Assembly: GCA_951799405.1 (NCBI GenBank) | Contig: OX637334.1 | Coordinates: 4,092,001-4,156,000, forward strand | Reading direction: 5' to 3' | Length of the DNA stretch: 64,000 nt | Origin: Agapetus fuscipes | Lineage: Eukaryota; Arthropoda; Insecta; Trichoptera; Glossosomatidae | Shown here: piece by piece, positions 42,881 through 54,500 of the stretch | How positions within the stretch are numbered: the stretch's first letter is position 1 | Layout of the letters: each line of letters opens with the position of its first letter | Notes under the pieces: model-generated | Told to the model about the DNA's origin: nothing | Seen by the model: only the letters and a program-made list of their open reading frames with translations | Database searches by the model: none | Translations under genes and position numbers: made by a program

Positions 42881-44518
42881 TTATTTGATATTAACTGGTT
42901 GAAATAGGGAAAGATCTTCTGGAGCTGTATGTTTCAACATCTCTTTCTGATAGTATTTTCTGAAAGTGTTTTCCTTTTTCCAGTTGCCTCTTTCCAGTAT
43001 GTTATCTATTGGATTAAGTGATGCGACCGCTGAACGTGTGCTGCCGGGAGTGGCCTCTACTCCTGCTGATTTTAGCGTGTTCTTTACCCATCCTCCTATG
43101 ATTGTTCTTGCAGCTGCCTTCACTTGTACTCGGGTGCTGATGAACAGGTTATAAAGATTTTGTCCTGATCTCCTTTCGCGTGATAGTTCAATCAGCTTCC
43201 TTATCCAGAAGACTGGGTTGACGTTGTGTTCCTTGGATTCCAGAAGTCTCCGATTAGATTGTCGGTGTTTGAGGGTATCTGTTTTTGATCCAAAGAATGG
43301 AATTAACACAATTGATGTGCCTTCGTCGAGAATGTTTCCTTCTGTGATATTTAGCAAGGTCAGATCGTGTACTCTTCTTCCTGAAGATAACAGAAGTAAG
43401 ATTGCCGTTCTACACGCAACTTCATAGAGAGAATCTGATCGAGGAGTGTTCCTGACTAGCCAGTCTCTCACTATCTGCCGATTCCACACAGGGGACTTAG
43501 GAGGGTTGATCTTTACCATTGCTAGTGCTTTTAATGTTTTTAAATTTAATTTCACTAGGAAATCTGAGCTGAGATTATTTTCCATCATTGCGTTGCAGAA
43601 GGTTACGATGGCTGACTTGTGTACCAGCATAGTCCTGTATGATAGTTTTTCGTTAATGAACAGTTGCGCTAGATACCTTGCCAATTGATTAGGAGATGGT
43701 GTGTTGGGATGGGTATTATTCGCCAGTATCCAGCGGCACCATCTTTGCCAAGCAGGTTTATATGTGTTGAGTGGGGAAGCTCGCCATCCTGACAGGAACA
43801 GTCTTTTCTCTTCCGCGTTCCAGGAATTTAAGATACTGTCCCCAGTCCCAATTTTCCACACTTCCATTTCCAGATCCTGAATCCTGGGTGGTGGATTGCC
43901 TGTTGATGTGTTGATTAGTACTGACACCAGGTTCGGTATTTGCATCGGAGGTACGAGTGATCGACGAATTAAGTCTGGACGCCAGAAGACCCTCTGCCAC
44001 CTCGGGACCACGAGTAGGTAAGTTCCGGTCGCCCCGTTTAGGTGCCTCAGGATCCTCGGTATAAGGTTTGGCGGAGGAAATATCCGACCCACATTGTAGA
44101 GCCAGTGCCGACTGAAGGCGTTTTGAAAGATTGCGCATGAGTCTGTGGAGTCTCTGGACACGTAAGTTGAACTCATGTGTGCCATGGTGGATGCGAACAG
44201 GTCTATATCTGGTACTCCGAAATGATTGAAAATGGCCTTCGTTGCTGTTGGTAAGAGATGCCACTCTGGAGGGGATCTTCCTCTTGATAGGTGATCCGCG
44301 TCTCCGTATCTTCCCGGTAGGTACTGCGCTGTTAGCGAGATTTCCCATTGGTCTGCCAGAGTCAACAGATCTCGAGTAAGATTTAGGAGTGTTTTGGATC
44401 TGGTGCCCCCTTCCTTGCGGATGTAGGCGACTACTGTCGTGTTGTCTGATTGTACCAGAATTTCGGAGCCGGAAAGGTCGTGCGCTGTGCGTTGCAGGGT
44501 TGCAAAAACAGCGAACAA
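42881..44518 (-). CDS. DIRS RNase H - methylase-like - tyrosine recombinase
   Basis: 545 residues. RNase H: ILVQSDNTTVVAYIRKEGGT at about 21-40 and YLPGRYGDADHLSRG. Middle block: VPDIDLFAST ... GRIFPPPNLIPRIL, the place of the N6-adenine-methylase-like domain of DIRS elements. Recombinase from about 225: catalytic Arg in LLSSGRRVHDL, second Arg in GSTRSAVAS, RGNW and nucleophile Tyr in TFRKYYQ. The His usually preceding the second Arg (HxxR) reads Gly here. The frame is open throughout and is preceded in frame by a TAG at 44535-44537 that separates it from the RNase H start. Known: the recombinase integrates the circular DNA copy. Confidence 0.85.
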   Translation of the reverse strand: MFAVFATLQRTAHDLSGSEILVQSDNTTVVAYIRKEGGTRSKTLLNLTRDLLTLADQWEISLTAQYLPGRYGDADHLSRGRSPPEWHLLPTATKAIFNHFGVPDIDLFASTMAHMSSTYVSRDSTDSCAIFQNAFSRHWLYNVGRIFPPPNLIPRILRHLNGATGTYLLVVPRWQRVFWRPDLIRRSLVPPMQIPNLVSVLINTSTGNPPPRIQDLEMEVWKIGTGDSILNSWNAEEKRLFLSGWRASPLNTYKPAWQRWCRWILANNTHPNTPSPNQLARYLAQLFINEKLSYRTMLVHKSAIVTFCNAMMENNLSSDFLVKLNLKTLKALAMVKINPPKSPVWNRQIVRDWLVRNTPRSDSLYEVACRTAILLLLSSGRRVHDLTLLNITEGNILDEGTSIVLIPFFGSKTDTLKHRQSNRRLLESKEHNVNPVFWIRKLIELSRERRSGQNLYNLFISTRVQVKAAARTIIGGWVKNTLKSAGVEATPGSTRSAVASLNPIDNILERGNWKKENTFRKYYQKEMLKHTAPEDLSLFQPVNIK

Positions 44519-44534
44519 CTCTTTTCGGTTGGAG

Positions 44535-46044
44535 TGCTACTTCTTTTGTTGAACGGTCCACTGTCCTGACAGCATCAAGTCGTCCAGAGTTGCTCCCCAA
44601 GCTAAGTCTGACGCATCTGTTGTCAAGAAATGTCCGAAGGTTTCCCTGTGGATGGAACTTGATTCGTTCGCATTCCCTATCCACCACTCTATTTCTTGTA
44701 AGCTGTCCTCGGTCATTTGTATGGACCCTCTTGGTGACAGGTGCTTCAGTGGTTTGCTCGCTATCTGCAATTGTCTGCAGTGGAGGCGACCATGAAGCTG
44801 GCAAAGTTTAGTCTTCCTAGGAGACTTTCCGCCAGTTTTAAGGACCATTTTCGAGACGTCAGTATTGCTCGAAGTGAGTGGCACAATGCCTCTTGCTTCC
44901 GGTAAGAAAGACCTACTTGGTGACAGGTGCTTCAGTGGCCTGCTCGCTATCTGCAATTGTCTGCAGTGGAGGCGACCATGAAGCTGGCAAAGTTTAGTCT
45001 TCCTAGGAGACTTTCCGCCAGTTTTAAGGACCATTTTCGAGAAGTCAGTATTGCTCGAAGTGAGTGGCACAATGTTTCTTGCTTCCGGTAAGAAAGACCT
45101 ACTTGGTGACAGGTGCTTCAGTGGCCTGCTCGCTATCTGCAATTGTCTGCAGTGGAGGCGACCATGAAGCTGGCAAAGTTTAGTCTTCCTGGGAGACTTT
45201 CCGCCAGTTTTAAGGACCATTTTCGAGAAGTCAGTATTGCTCGAAGTGAGTGGCACAATGCCTCTTGCTTCCGGTAAGAAAGGAATTTGCAATTGTTGTG
45301 CGTGTCCCAAACGATTCCCAAGTACTCTAATTGTTGAGTGGGGAAGAGCACTGACTTCTGGAGATTTACATACCACCCCAGAGATTGTAGGATATCTACT
45401 GCTAGATGCGATTGCCGACAAAGATCGTCCTTGGATTGGCTCGCAAGGAGGAAGTCGTCGAGATAAACGATTGTCCGAATACCTCGTCGCCTCAGTAGTT
45501 GGGCTACCCAATTTGTAAGGGTTGCAAACATTCTGGGGGCAGATGAAAGGCCAAAGGGCAGACTTGTCATCTGAAGTAATTCTCCTCGATAGACCAGTCG
45601 CAAAAATCTCCAATGTTTCTGTGCACTTCGGAGATGAAAGAAGGCTTGCGATAGGTCTATTTTCGACAACCAATTGTTTGGCTGCAGAAACTCTGGCACT
45701 TTGTAGTGGCTATGAGTTTGAACGGAACCGGGTCCAGGAAGAAGTTTAACGATTTCAGGTTGAAAATCATTCTCGAGGAACGGTCCGATTTGGGTGTTAG
45801 GAACATTTTTGATAAGAAGCTGGGAGATGACTCCGCGGCCTCTATAACGCCGAATTCGGTCATTTCCTTTATTTGAGAGTCCATTTCGGGTAAAGGACTC
45901 GTCTGGTATAGCATGAAGGTCTTTTTGTGTGGTAATATCAGAGGGGGAATTGAGATGAAAGGTATTCTTACTCCGATTATCATCTTCAGGATGTGGTTTG
46001 GTGCTCCGAGTGACGTCCAAACCTGTAGGGAGGACTTCAAGCAT
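44535..46044 (-). pseudogene. DIRS reverse transcriptase and RNase H start, frameshifted
   Basis: Pieces in different frames. 46040 to about 45720 reads FGVIEAAESSPSFLSKMFLT and RMIFNLKSLNFFL. From about 45720 the frame switches to KVPEFLQPNNWLSKIDLSQA, then FGLSSAPRMFATLTNW and IVYLDDFLLAS (YLDD catalytic box). A further shift near 44795, inside the repeated segment, leads to SIHRETFGHFLTTDASDLAW (RNase H start). The frame ends at the TAG at 44535-44537. Confidence 0.8.
44731..45285 (-). repeat. 186-bp tandem triplication inside the DIRS pol
   Basis: TTGGTGACAGGTGCTTCAGT begins at 44731, 44917 and 45103, a period of exactly 186 bp (62 codons). Copies differ at only a handful of positions. 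Confidence 0.9.
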
Positions 46045-46065
46045 CCTCTGCGAAATGGTTTCTTG

Positions 46066-47193
46066 TCATTTTCGTGGATGCCTCCGTCTGTCTCCTTTGA
46101 GATTTCCTGACCGTGTGTTATTCCCTGCCCTTTTTCCTCTTGAAGAGAAATTTGGAGCGTCTCTAAGGCCTCGATTGCTTTCCGCAGTGGGTCGTTGCTG
46201 CCCTCTAAAAAACTGATTCCTTTTCTGTACTGGAACGTGCGGTTTCGATGAGGTGCTGGGTTGAGGGCACTGGGTCTTCACTGACAATTTGTCGGTGGTC
46301 CCCACTCTAGAGAAAAAAGACGTGAGACTGTCTTTGCCAAACAAGTGTTCGGTATTCGGCGGGAATTTGTTTAACCCCTCTCACATGCTCTTCCTTAACA
46401 TGCCCTAGCACAGCTTTCCTGCGGAACTGGAGGGCCTCTGTCCGCCTCCCCCATACCGTCTGGAGGATGTCTTCCGAGACTTTCTGGTATGGCGAGTCCA
46501 GAGCGAACAGCGTTTTGACCTTTTCGAAAAGGGCTTTCTTCGCCAAGGTCGTGTCGCTCCGGGCTCCCCAGTTGACCAAGGTCTGAAGCCCAGACTGGAA
46601 CTCCTCTTTCTGGATGAGGAGGGCGTGGGACATGGCTGCAAACGACCGCTCGCCTGAATAGGGGAGCTTACGTCGCACTGGCGAAGTTCATCGTTCACTG
46701 CCAGGTCGACGAACGCCGGTTCTGCCAGGTACTTTTTCTGTACCTCGGCGTACCTTACTCCGGCCCAGTTTTCACTGTCGAAGTGCTGGAGCCTTTGGAG
46801 CGCTTCGACCCTGTTGCTCTTGGCCTTGGGGTGAGCTGGTTCTTCCACCGTTGTGGCGGCTTCCTGGAAGCTCAGCAGTAGCTCTTCCTGGGCCTCCTCA
46901 TTCTCTTCCAGTCCCGAAGGTTATTAGAGGAAGTTGCTGGAAGAGTTTCCTGCCGCCGATTCAACGAGATTTCCCATAGAAATGGCGGGCCAGTCACCGA
47001 AAACTGCGTTCGTCAGCATCACGATGTGGGAAACCAGATAATCTATCCTTGGGTCCAAGACAACCCTCAGCCGTTTCTGACGCCGTGGCGGTGAACCTGA
47101 TTCCGAAGTGTCGTATCCGCGTTTTAGTGACGCATCACCTGAATCCTGTGAGATTTCGTCGAGAGGTTGCCCTTTATTGTTATCACAACTCAT
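46066..47193 (-). pseudogene. DIRS Gag-like ORF, interrupted
   Basis: The probable start is the ATG at 47193 (MSCDNNKGQPLDEISQDSGD). The frame runs to two consecutive stops (TAATAA) at about 46919-46924 and continues in frame with PSGLEENEEAQEELL to about 46680. It then shifts to SGERSFAAMSHALLIQKEEF and later IPAEYRTLVWQRQ near 46320. The central LVNWGARSDTTLAKKALF region is a Gag-like helical segment. A basic region (PPRRQKRLRVV) precedes the stops. Confidence 0.65.
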
Positions 47194-47452
47194 AACATTG
47201 ATTTTGATGTTATATAAAGTAAAAACTCCGTTAAAATAACGAAAAACGTTTTTCGTAAATATGACAGCGTGGCATAACCAACAAAAATACGTATGCGAAC
47301 TTTTAACCACCACAATATCACCTGTTTTAGTTTTTAATTGTTCACAAGGACACAAGATGGTAAAATAACACTCTTTTAAATGTTTTTGCCCAGGAATATT
47401 GTCAATTCACTCAAATTTTCGAAGGTAAAATCAACTGACATGTGACCACAAG

Positions 47453-47670
47453 GGGAAAATGACGCTTTATGAAAAATTGCGACCGGGTTATGGGGAAACT
47501 GGAAATAGGGAACAGGAAATGGGGAAAAAGCGACCATAGAGTAGAAAGTGCCTAAAGTGTAAAAAAGTGCAAATCAAAGACCCAGGAATAGACTAAAAAA
47601 CCACATAAAAGGGGAAAAGTGATTGTTTCTCTCATAATATGGACTCCAGACATCTCTCAGAACACATAAT
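47453..47670. repeat. DIRS right terminal repeat
   Basis: Reverse complement of 42530-42718: CATAAAGCG-type inner end, GGGAAACTGGAAATAGGG, and outer end TCTCAGAACACATAAT. Confidence 0.85.
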
Positions 47671-48240
47671 AGAGTACCTAGCGTTTCGTAGAAATAAATT
47701 AGTAGGTAGGTATATAAAAAGGATACCTAATAAAGGTACATGCCGGTGCTGCCAGTTACATTTTTATGAAAATATACCTATCGTACTTCGAGTGAAATTT
47801 ATTACAACTTTTTATTATCTAATGTTATAGGTACCGTTGCACTGACGGACACTTATGTTTAATAAGTTAAAGGAAAATTAAATAAAAAGTGTATCTATGC
47901 TTATGTTCTGTGTATTTGCATCTCACTTAAACAAAATGGTAGGTACCTACTTAAAACGGAGATTTTGTTTCAAGAAAATGTAGATTGTAGGAAAAGATTA
48001 TCATTATATTTGAGCTAAAATACAAACAATTATTATTCAAAACCTTAGAATACATAATTACTGAGTCCTTTTTTTGTATGTTTGGAAAATTAGGTGTTAC
48101 ATCTTAGAAAATAAATCTAGAAAAATATGGTCTAATTATTTTATTGCTATTTTAAGCGAACAGAATTATTTAAAGGCAAATCCATATAATTTCACTTAAT
48201 CACGTTTTTTTTCAGATTAAAATGATAATTACAAAATAAA
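47671..48240. other. AT-rich, no gene recognised
   Basis: Intergenic, between the DIRS element and the synthase gene. Confidence 0.5.
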
Positions 48241-48539
48241 CGAGTTTCATACAAACTTAAAAGTGTACGATTGCCTACGTGAGATTCTGTACTCGGTTGG
48301 CAGCACAAACTAGTGACGTTTCACTTTATTTTCATTCCGTTGGTAATAACCAAAGCGGATGGATGTGTCGAGCTGAGTAGGCAAAACTAGTGTGAATTTG
48401 TTGTGTGTTTACATTGTTAAAACTACAAAATAGTCACATATGCAATGACGGCTTGAAATTTACAATAGACTACATCTAAAAAGCATTGCATTTAAAGCAA
48501 AAAACTGTTGATTTTGAGTGTATTTTTGTGTAAATCAAA
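48241..48539 (+). promoter_or_regulatory. probable promoter and 5' UTR of FPPS
   Basis: Composition turns less AT-rich about 250 bp before the start codon, with no repeat family present. TGACGTTTCAC (48314-48324) is CRE-like. No TATA box at a fixed place is convincing, so the start of transcription is not called. Confidence 0.35.
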
Positions 48540-51500
48540 ATGCTTTCGAATAGATTGACCGCGAGGGGCGTCCAAGCCTCGTGGGCTGAATTTAGAAGAC
48601 AAATCAGTAAAACTACGAGTGTAACAAATGCCGATGCCCTTTCGCCTCAATTCGACGCGAAAAATCCAGCAAATGCGAAAGAAAACGAAGGCGACAAGAA
48701 GCTACACAACTTCAGAAAAGAACACAGGTTTGTGACACCATTTTGTAGACGTATTCCATTTTTTAAATTCAAATGTAATTGTATACCTAAAGATACCTAA
48801 CCACTCCATCATACAAACAAGAAAAATATCAATGTATTCCGCATATTTGACGTAGAAAAAAGTTGTAATGCCACACAGCCGGGCTGCTATAGCAAAGACT
48901 AATATTTTGTTATTGGTTGGTATAATACGGACCCTAGTTGCATAGACGTGAATATTTGTCGAGCTCAATACCTACTTAAAATTCGTACCTTTATAATAGG
49001 TTTTATTGGTTTGTTTACAAACGCCATAGATAAGTACCTACCCACCGGCTCGCCCAATTTTTTTCACCTTGTCGTCATACAAGGTCAACAAATTTGCGAC
49101 GTAAACAACATGTGTTTTATGTAGAATATTAAGTATTTTTATTATTATTAAAAAAACGGCAAACAATAACGCCATAAAATGTTGTTTTTTTACTGCGTTG
49201 TTTGCTTACGATATGAAGTCCCAACATTGAGTGGTGCAATCTTAAGTTGCAACGAGATATTACCATTTACGATTCATATTTAATGCATGCTCATGTATCC
49301 TGACAAAAAAATAAATCTCAAAACCCTGCACAAAATAATTGTTGCGCCATACGGCTGGTTAGCTAGGACCCGGCTTACTAATCATTTTATATTGATTGCT
49401 AAGGGCCATAGCTATATAAGTAGACCTTTGAAGTTTGCCCGTTGAGAAAAAGAGCATTGTTCTGAGCAGGACATTTTTTTTTTTTTTTGTAAAAGCGAAG
49501 TTCGTAACTAATTCTATCGACATTCCGCTAGGAGTGGCCAGAGCCTCTCCATATTTGCCTCCATTTCTTGCTATCCTGGTTTGCCTTTTTTTTGTCTATT
49601 CTTCACTTCAATACATCATTTGTGCGTAACTTCTTGCAATATTTTGAGTGAAATTTTTCCCCAACTGGCCAGAGTCGCGTGATTCAACAACATTTTTGAA
49701 TAAATTAAAAATCGCAACTTTCATTACTGCCAGCAATTCCGATGAATCACTGACGTTATGAATGTTTTTTACACTAGTTGGACAGCCATAGGGAAAGCAT
49801 AATTTTCTTAAAAAAAATAAAAGTGTAGGTCTATGATTCTATGTCTAAAAAAATCTTTTTTGTTTCATTAACTTTTTTTGTTTCGATCGAAGACCACTTT
49901 ATTTTGTTTCGATCAGGGACCACTTTGATTGTTTGTTTTTGATCAAGGACTACTTAAGTAGATTGGTTTCGATCAGGGACCACTTTGATTGTTTCGCACG
50001 TTTAATAATAAAGAGAAATAACTCGAAATTTGGGAAAATCGAGATTTTGTAATAAAACGCAAGAACAATGCGAGAAGAATGCGTAGAATGCGACAGCCTT
50101 TCAATTTGGACGAATATGACCGAGATAAAACATCGGCCGCCTTTTTCATCCCATACAAGTTGTACTGGGTGTCTGAACTTCAAACGCGTTTTCCCAACAT
50201 TCATGTTTTTTGAGTTATTGCTCTTTATTATTAAACGTGCGGTTTGTTTTCGAACAAGGACTACTTAAGTAGATTGGTTTCGATCAGGGACCACTTTGAT
50301 TGTTTGTTTTCGATCAAGGAGTACTTTGATTGGTTTCGATCTGGGACCACTTTCATAGTCATTAATACCTATACATGTTGCTTTTTTTAAATGTTAATCG
50401 TAAATATGATTATATCTTTGCTACTTCCATCACAGAATTACGAATTTTGTTACATAGGCGAAGCTAATTTGTAATATCCAAATAAAATTCGTAGATTTAT
50501 TACTGGATAGCTATTAAAGCACATTTTTGTTTGTCGTGTAGAACCTATTCATTTTCAAATGTAAGGAGACTCACCTTGTAACATAACTGCGCCAACTGCT
50601 TACTAGAAGTTGGGATTTTACCTGTTCTTGAGGGATTAGCTTTTCTCTTCTTGTGAAGGCTGATTGAACATTGCCAGTGGGGACTGTATGGCATAAAAAA
50701 AGTAATAAATAGCTCGATTTCTCGAAAAGAGTCGATTTCTCAACAAGTATACCAACAGGTCAAAAAAAAAGATAAAGGATATAAACTGCCTAGTAAAAAT
50801 AAAAAAATAAAAGTAATATAAAAGAAAAAAATATTTTAGCACTTTACCTGCTATATTTTCGTAAAACTCCGAATGTCAGAATATTTACTCTCTTACCTAC
50901 CACCTGAAGTTTTTTTATTTGCCTAAATAATTCCAAACATAAAATTGTGTTGACATGTTACTTATGTGTTTATCTACCACCAAAGTTAAATATTATGCAA
51001 TATGAAAGATGTGCTGTAAGAAATGAACAAATGCCATTTAGGCACAAAATCTTGTATTATTTTTATTACAGGATAATTTATTTCTTAGTATACATAATAA
51101 GCGAGTGCTGTTTTTGTGTCACACCTCTAGGGCCCTTTCCGATTATGTAAAAGACTTATTGAAAAGATAAGTTTTCAATGCTCCCCGAAATACACGTATA
51201 CACTCAGACTTTCTCACCCCGGGTGGAAGTCTATTCCACTCCACCGGACCCGCAATCTGGAAGGTTCGGTCTCCAAAGTTTGCGTGCGTCTGACGACGTG
51301 GCTGAACCAAATCAATCTGAGTGTCTGCCTCCTCACACCCATCTCTTCAGGCGAAATCATGTCAGTCAGATATGATGGAGCCTCACCATTGATGGCTTTG
51401 TACACCATCAGACAAACACGGTAGACCACCCTGTCCGGAAAGTAAAGCCAATGCAGTTTCTGTAGCAGCGGAGTGATGTGAGCAAACTTGGGCATCCCTT

Positions 51501-54500
51501 AGATGAGTCTTGCTACCGAATTAAGCACTGACTGAAAACAGCTCAATTACTTCCTCGGCTGACTAATATAGAAGACGGAGCAGTAGTCAATCATGTAGGC
51601 CAGTTTATCATTTATTTCTTACGGAATTCTATTACAATAGGAATTGGCTTATTTTATATAGCTCATTTTAGTGGCACTAGCCACTCAAGGACTCTTTTAT
51701 GTGTTGAAGCCTCTATTAAACAAATGTGTCCTAAGCAATCTCCTCCAACTGCCAACATTGGTTTCTGTTCTCAACTCCAGAGGTAGACTGTTCCAGCCGG
51801 ATGGATCAGCTAAACTAAAAGCCCTGTCCCCTTACCCCGTTCTGTTTCATCAAAGCTGCTGTTGAAAAAATCTAAATGATGATCATCAACTATTCCATAA
51901 ATGAAGTTACATTATTATTTAAAAGGGCTCTGATGCTCCATGTATTTATTTTATGTTGATTGATGCAAATACATCTTTGTTACAATGTGGAATTTGTTTG
52001 CCTCGGTTACTAGGCTTCACAAATATGTGTTTTAGCAAAGTATAAGTGGGAAAAATCCTTATCTTGTGCGGATTTCATCCAAGATATCTTGCTGCTAGCT
52101 TTTAATACATTTGCTAGATAAGATTCCTTGTCTTTCAACCATGTAAAATATCTATCAGTTATTTCAGGAAAAAAAAATTCACTATATTTAAAACCGATTC
52201 CATCTTTTCAATCAATTTTAAGCACTGTTTTTAAGCATTTCATCCATGCTGAGTGAATTTTGCCTCAGATCAAACATGCGTAAAAAAGCTGACACAAATC
52301 TATCATTTGTTACAATATTGGATCTATTTTACATTATTGGTTTCAGCATTTTTTCCTTAGTTTTTAACGGAATTCCGGTTGATAGCTCTGTTGGTGGAAT
52401 GCTTACATTCTGCCCTCACTCTATTTGCATTCTATCTCCGTTGGTAGAATGCTTGCATTCCATGCCGACAGCTAGGTTTCAATCCTCATCGAGGGTGTCA
52501 GAAATCATTTCCCGTTTTGGTGTTTATTTCATACCTTAAAAAATACTGGCAAGATATAATCAGATTTCACAAAAAATGAGAACCAGCTTCATTGCGAGCT
52601 GGGAAATCCCTACTTTAACTGAAGTGGTTGGCCTAAGCCTGCCCCTTACGTTAAAAAATAAATATGTTCCATACGCCACGTGCAGCAACGCAGTAAGAAG
52701 TTGTCCTATCGCTGCTTAGTTGCATTTCATTTCAAAGCACTTCTTAAATATTGGAATCAATCACTGAGGTTTCACCAACCATCCTATTCAGTCTCTTGTG
52801 TTCATCGACATGTGTCCGTAGTCTAGTGGTTAACACCTTCGACTCGTAATTGGAAGGTTGTGAAGACTGGTCACTAAAGGTTCATCCAGCCTTACAGCAA
52901 CTGGGTCTTGCTTGAGAATTGGCGCTTTCTACAGCGACATCCAAGCTCGCAGAAGGCTCTTGAGGTGTGATTCACACAAAAACAGCGCTCAACAAGTAAA
53001 TCATCTTATTATTATTATTAACCTATTCTTGTTTGTCTTTTTGCAGATTCCTCTCTACATTAAACTCTAAGTCAATCCCCCTAGCAGCCAGCGGCTCCGC
53101 AACTTCCAAAGACCAGACCCGAGAGTTCCTGGCCATCTTCCCTGACATTGTGAGGAGCCTGACGGAAGAAGGCAAGCATGCTGATGTGCCGGATGCATCC
53201 AAATGGCTGGCCAAGGTGACATAATCTAAAAGGACTCTGAACCGATTCCATGGACAAGAAAATTGTATTACTAGGGAAAAGCAAACAAAGATTTGCTCCT
53301 TGATTGCTAAGAACAGTACCCCGAGTGTAAAATTATTATGTAAATCTTGCCTTGATTGTTTAAATAAAAAATGTATGGAACATATGATGGCACTCCTATA
53401 GAGTGATTTAGTTTTCATATATTTTTTTAATTCACGTAATTGAGGTGAGTATGCACAATGTTTTTAACTAGGGGCACTGTGGTCTTGTAGGCGTGTGACG
53501 TTTGCCTGCTGAGACAAAATCTATTTTAAAATCTTTCCTAAGTCCGTTGCAGATATATTACATTCCCAAATTAAGGTGTCACCAGTCAAAATTGAGATAA
53601 ATGAGTTTGAAATTTCTTGCTGATGTATGATTTAAACAGAATAGGATGCCGCATATATATCTCTCATCTCATTTTACTATTTAAACCTCTTTACATTATG
53701 GCAGTTTATCAAAATGTAGCACGTAAGGAATATAATGAAATGCCAAAATAAACAAAAATATAATATTTTTGACTTACAAGTCGCTACAGCATTCTAGATC
53801 TGGGGATATGATGTATTTTGGGTTTGAAATAAACACTGAAACGGCAAATCATTTCTGACACGCTTGGTTGGGGATCGAACCCCATTGCTATCTATAATCT
53901 AAATTGCAAGGATATATTCATTTAAAGCTCTCAGATGTATGCCCACAAACCAACAAGTGTAGTTCGCGCTTACAAATGCTGAATGTGTACTTACAAATAA
54001 AATCCAAACCTCAAATGAACTTAAGCCCCACAACTTTTGCCGACCTTCCCTGAAACAGGGGTGACATTGGCAAAGTGAACCATTTTTTACAGTATGGGTG
54101 GTCAGCCTCATACCAACCTATAAGTCAAGGAATTGCTCTGGTGTTGAAAGCAAGATGATGGCTCTTAATGTTGAGGATGCTATTTCATTTGTACTTGCAA
54201 AATAAAATGTTAACTGCAAATGAACCTAAGCTCTGCTACTCTTGCCCTGTTATCTTATTTTGAAGTTTTTCTTTATTAGTCAGAAGTCTACAAACTATTG
54301 TTGAAACAACCACCAACAAGTTTCTAATCTCATGGCTCATAAAACAAAATAAACAATCCGAAATTCTTGTCAAACAAACGTGAATTCTATTTTAATAGCC
54401 GGGTGGTTAAACACCAGTGCCTTTAAACATTGTGATATAAAGCATTTGAATTGGTGATTTTTTCTCTCTTATCTGTATTTGATATGAAAATCATAAATCC

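Larger units (their letters stand above)
42481..47670 (-). mobile_element. DIRS-type tyrosine-recombinase retrotransposon, end to end
   Basis: 5.19 kb. Inverted terminal repeats at about 42530-42718 and 47453-47661 match almost perfectly over ~190 bp. An internal complementary region at about 42748-42840 carries the reverse complement of both element ends fused head to tail, the signature of DIRS replication through a circle. Coding order on the minus strand is Gag-like, RT, RNase H, a methylase-like region and tyrosine recombinase. There is no integrase and no target-site duplication, as expected. AAT is shared by both ends. The copy is not autonomous: it has a double stop in gag, frameshifts and an in-frame stop in pol, and a triplicated segment. 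Confidence 0.9.

Noticed and set aside
42965..45750. Plus-strand frames within the DIRS element
   Set aside because: They are shadows; the minus strand carries the YLDD, RNase H and recombinase motifs.
48702..48968. Minus-strand frame overlapping FPPS exon 1
   Set aside because: It runs through the exon-intron border with no coding features of its own.
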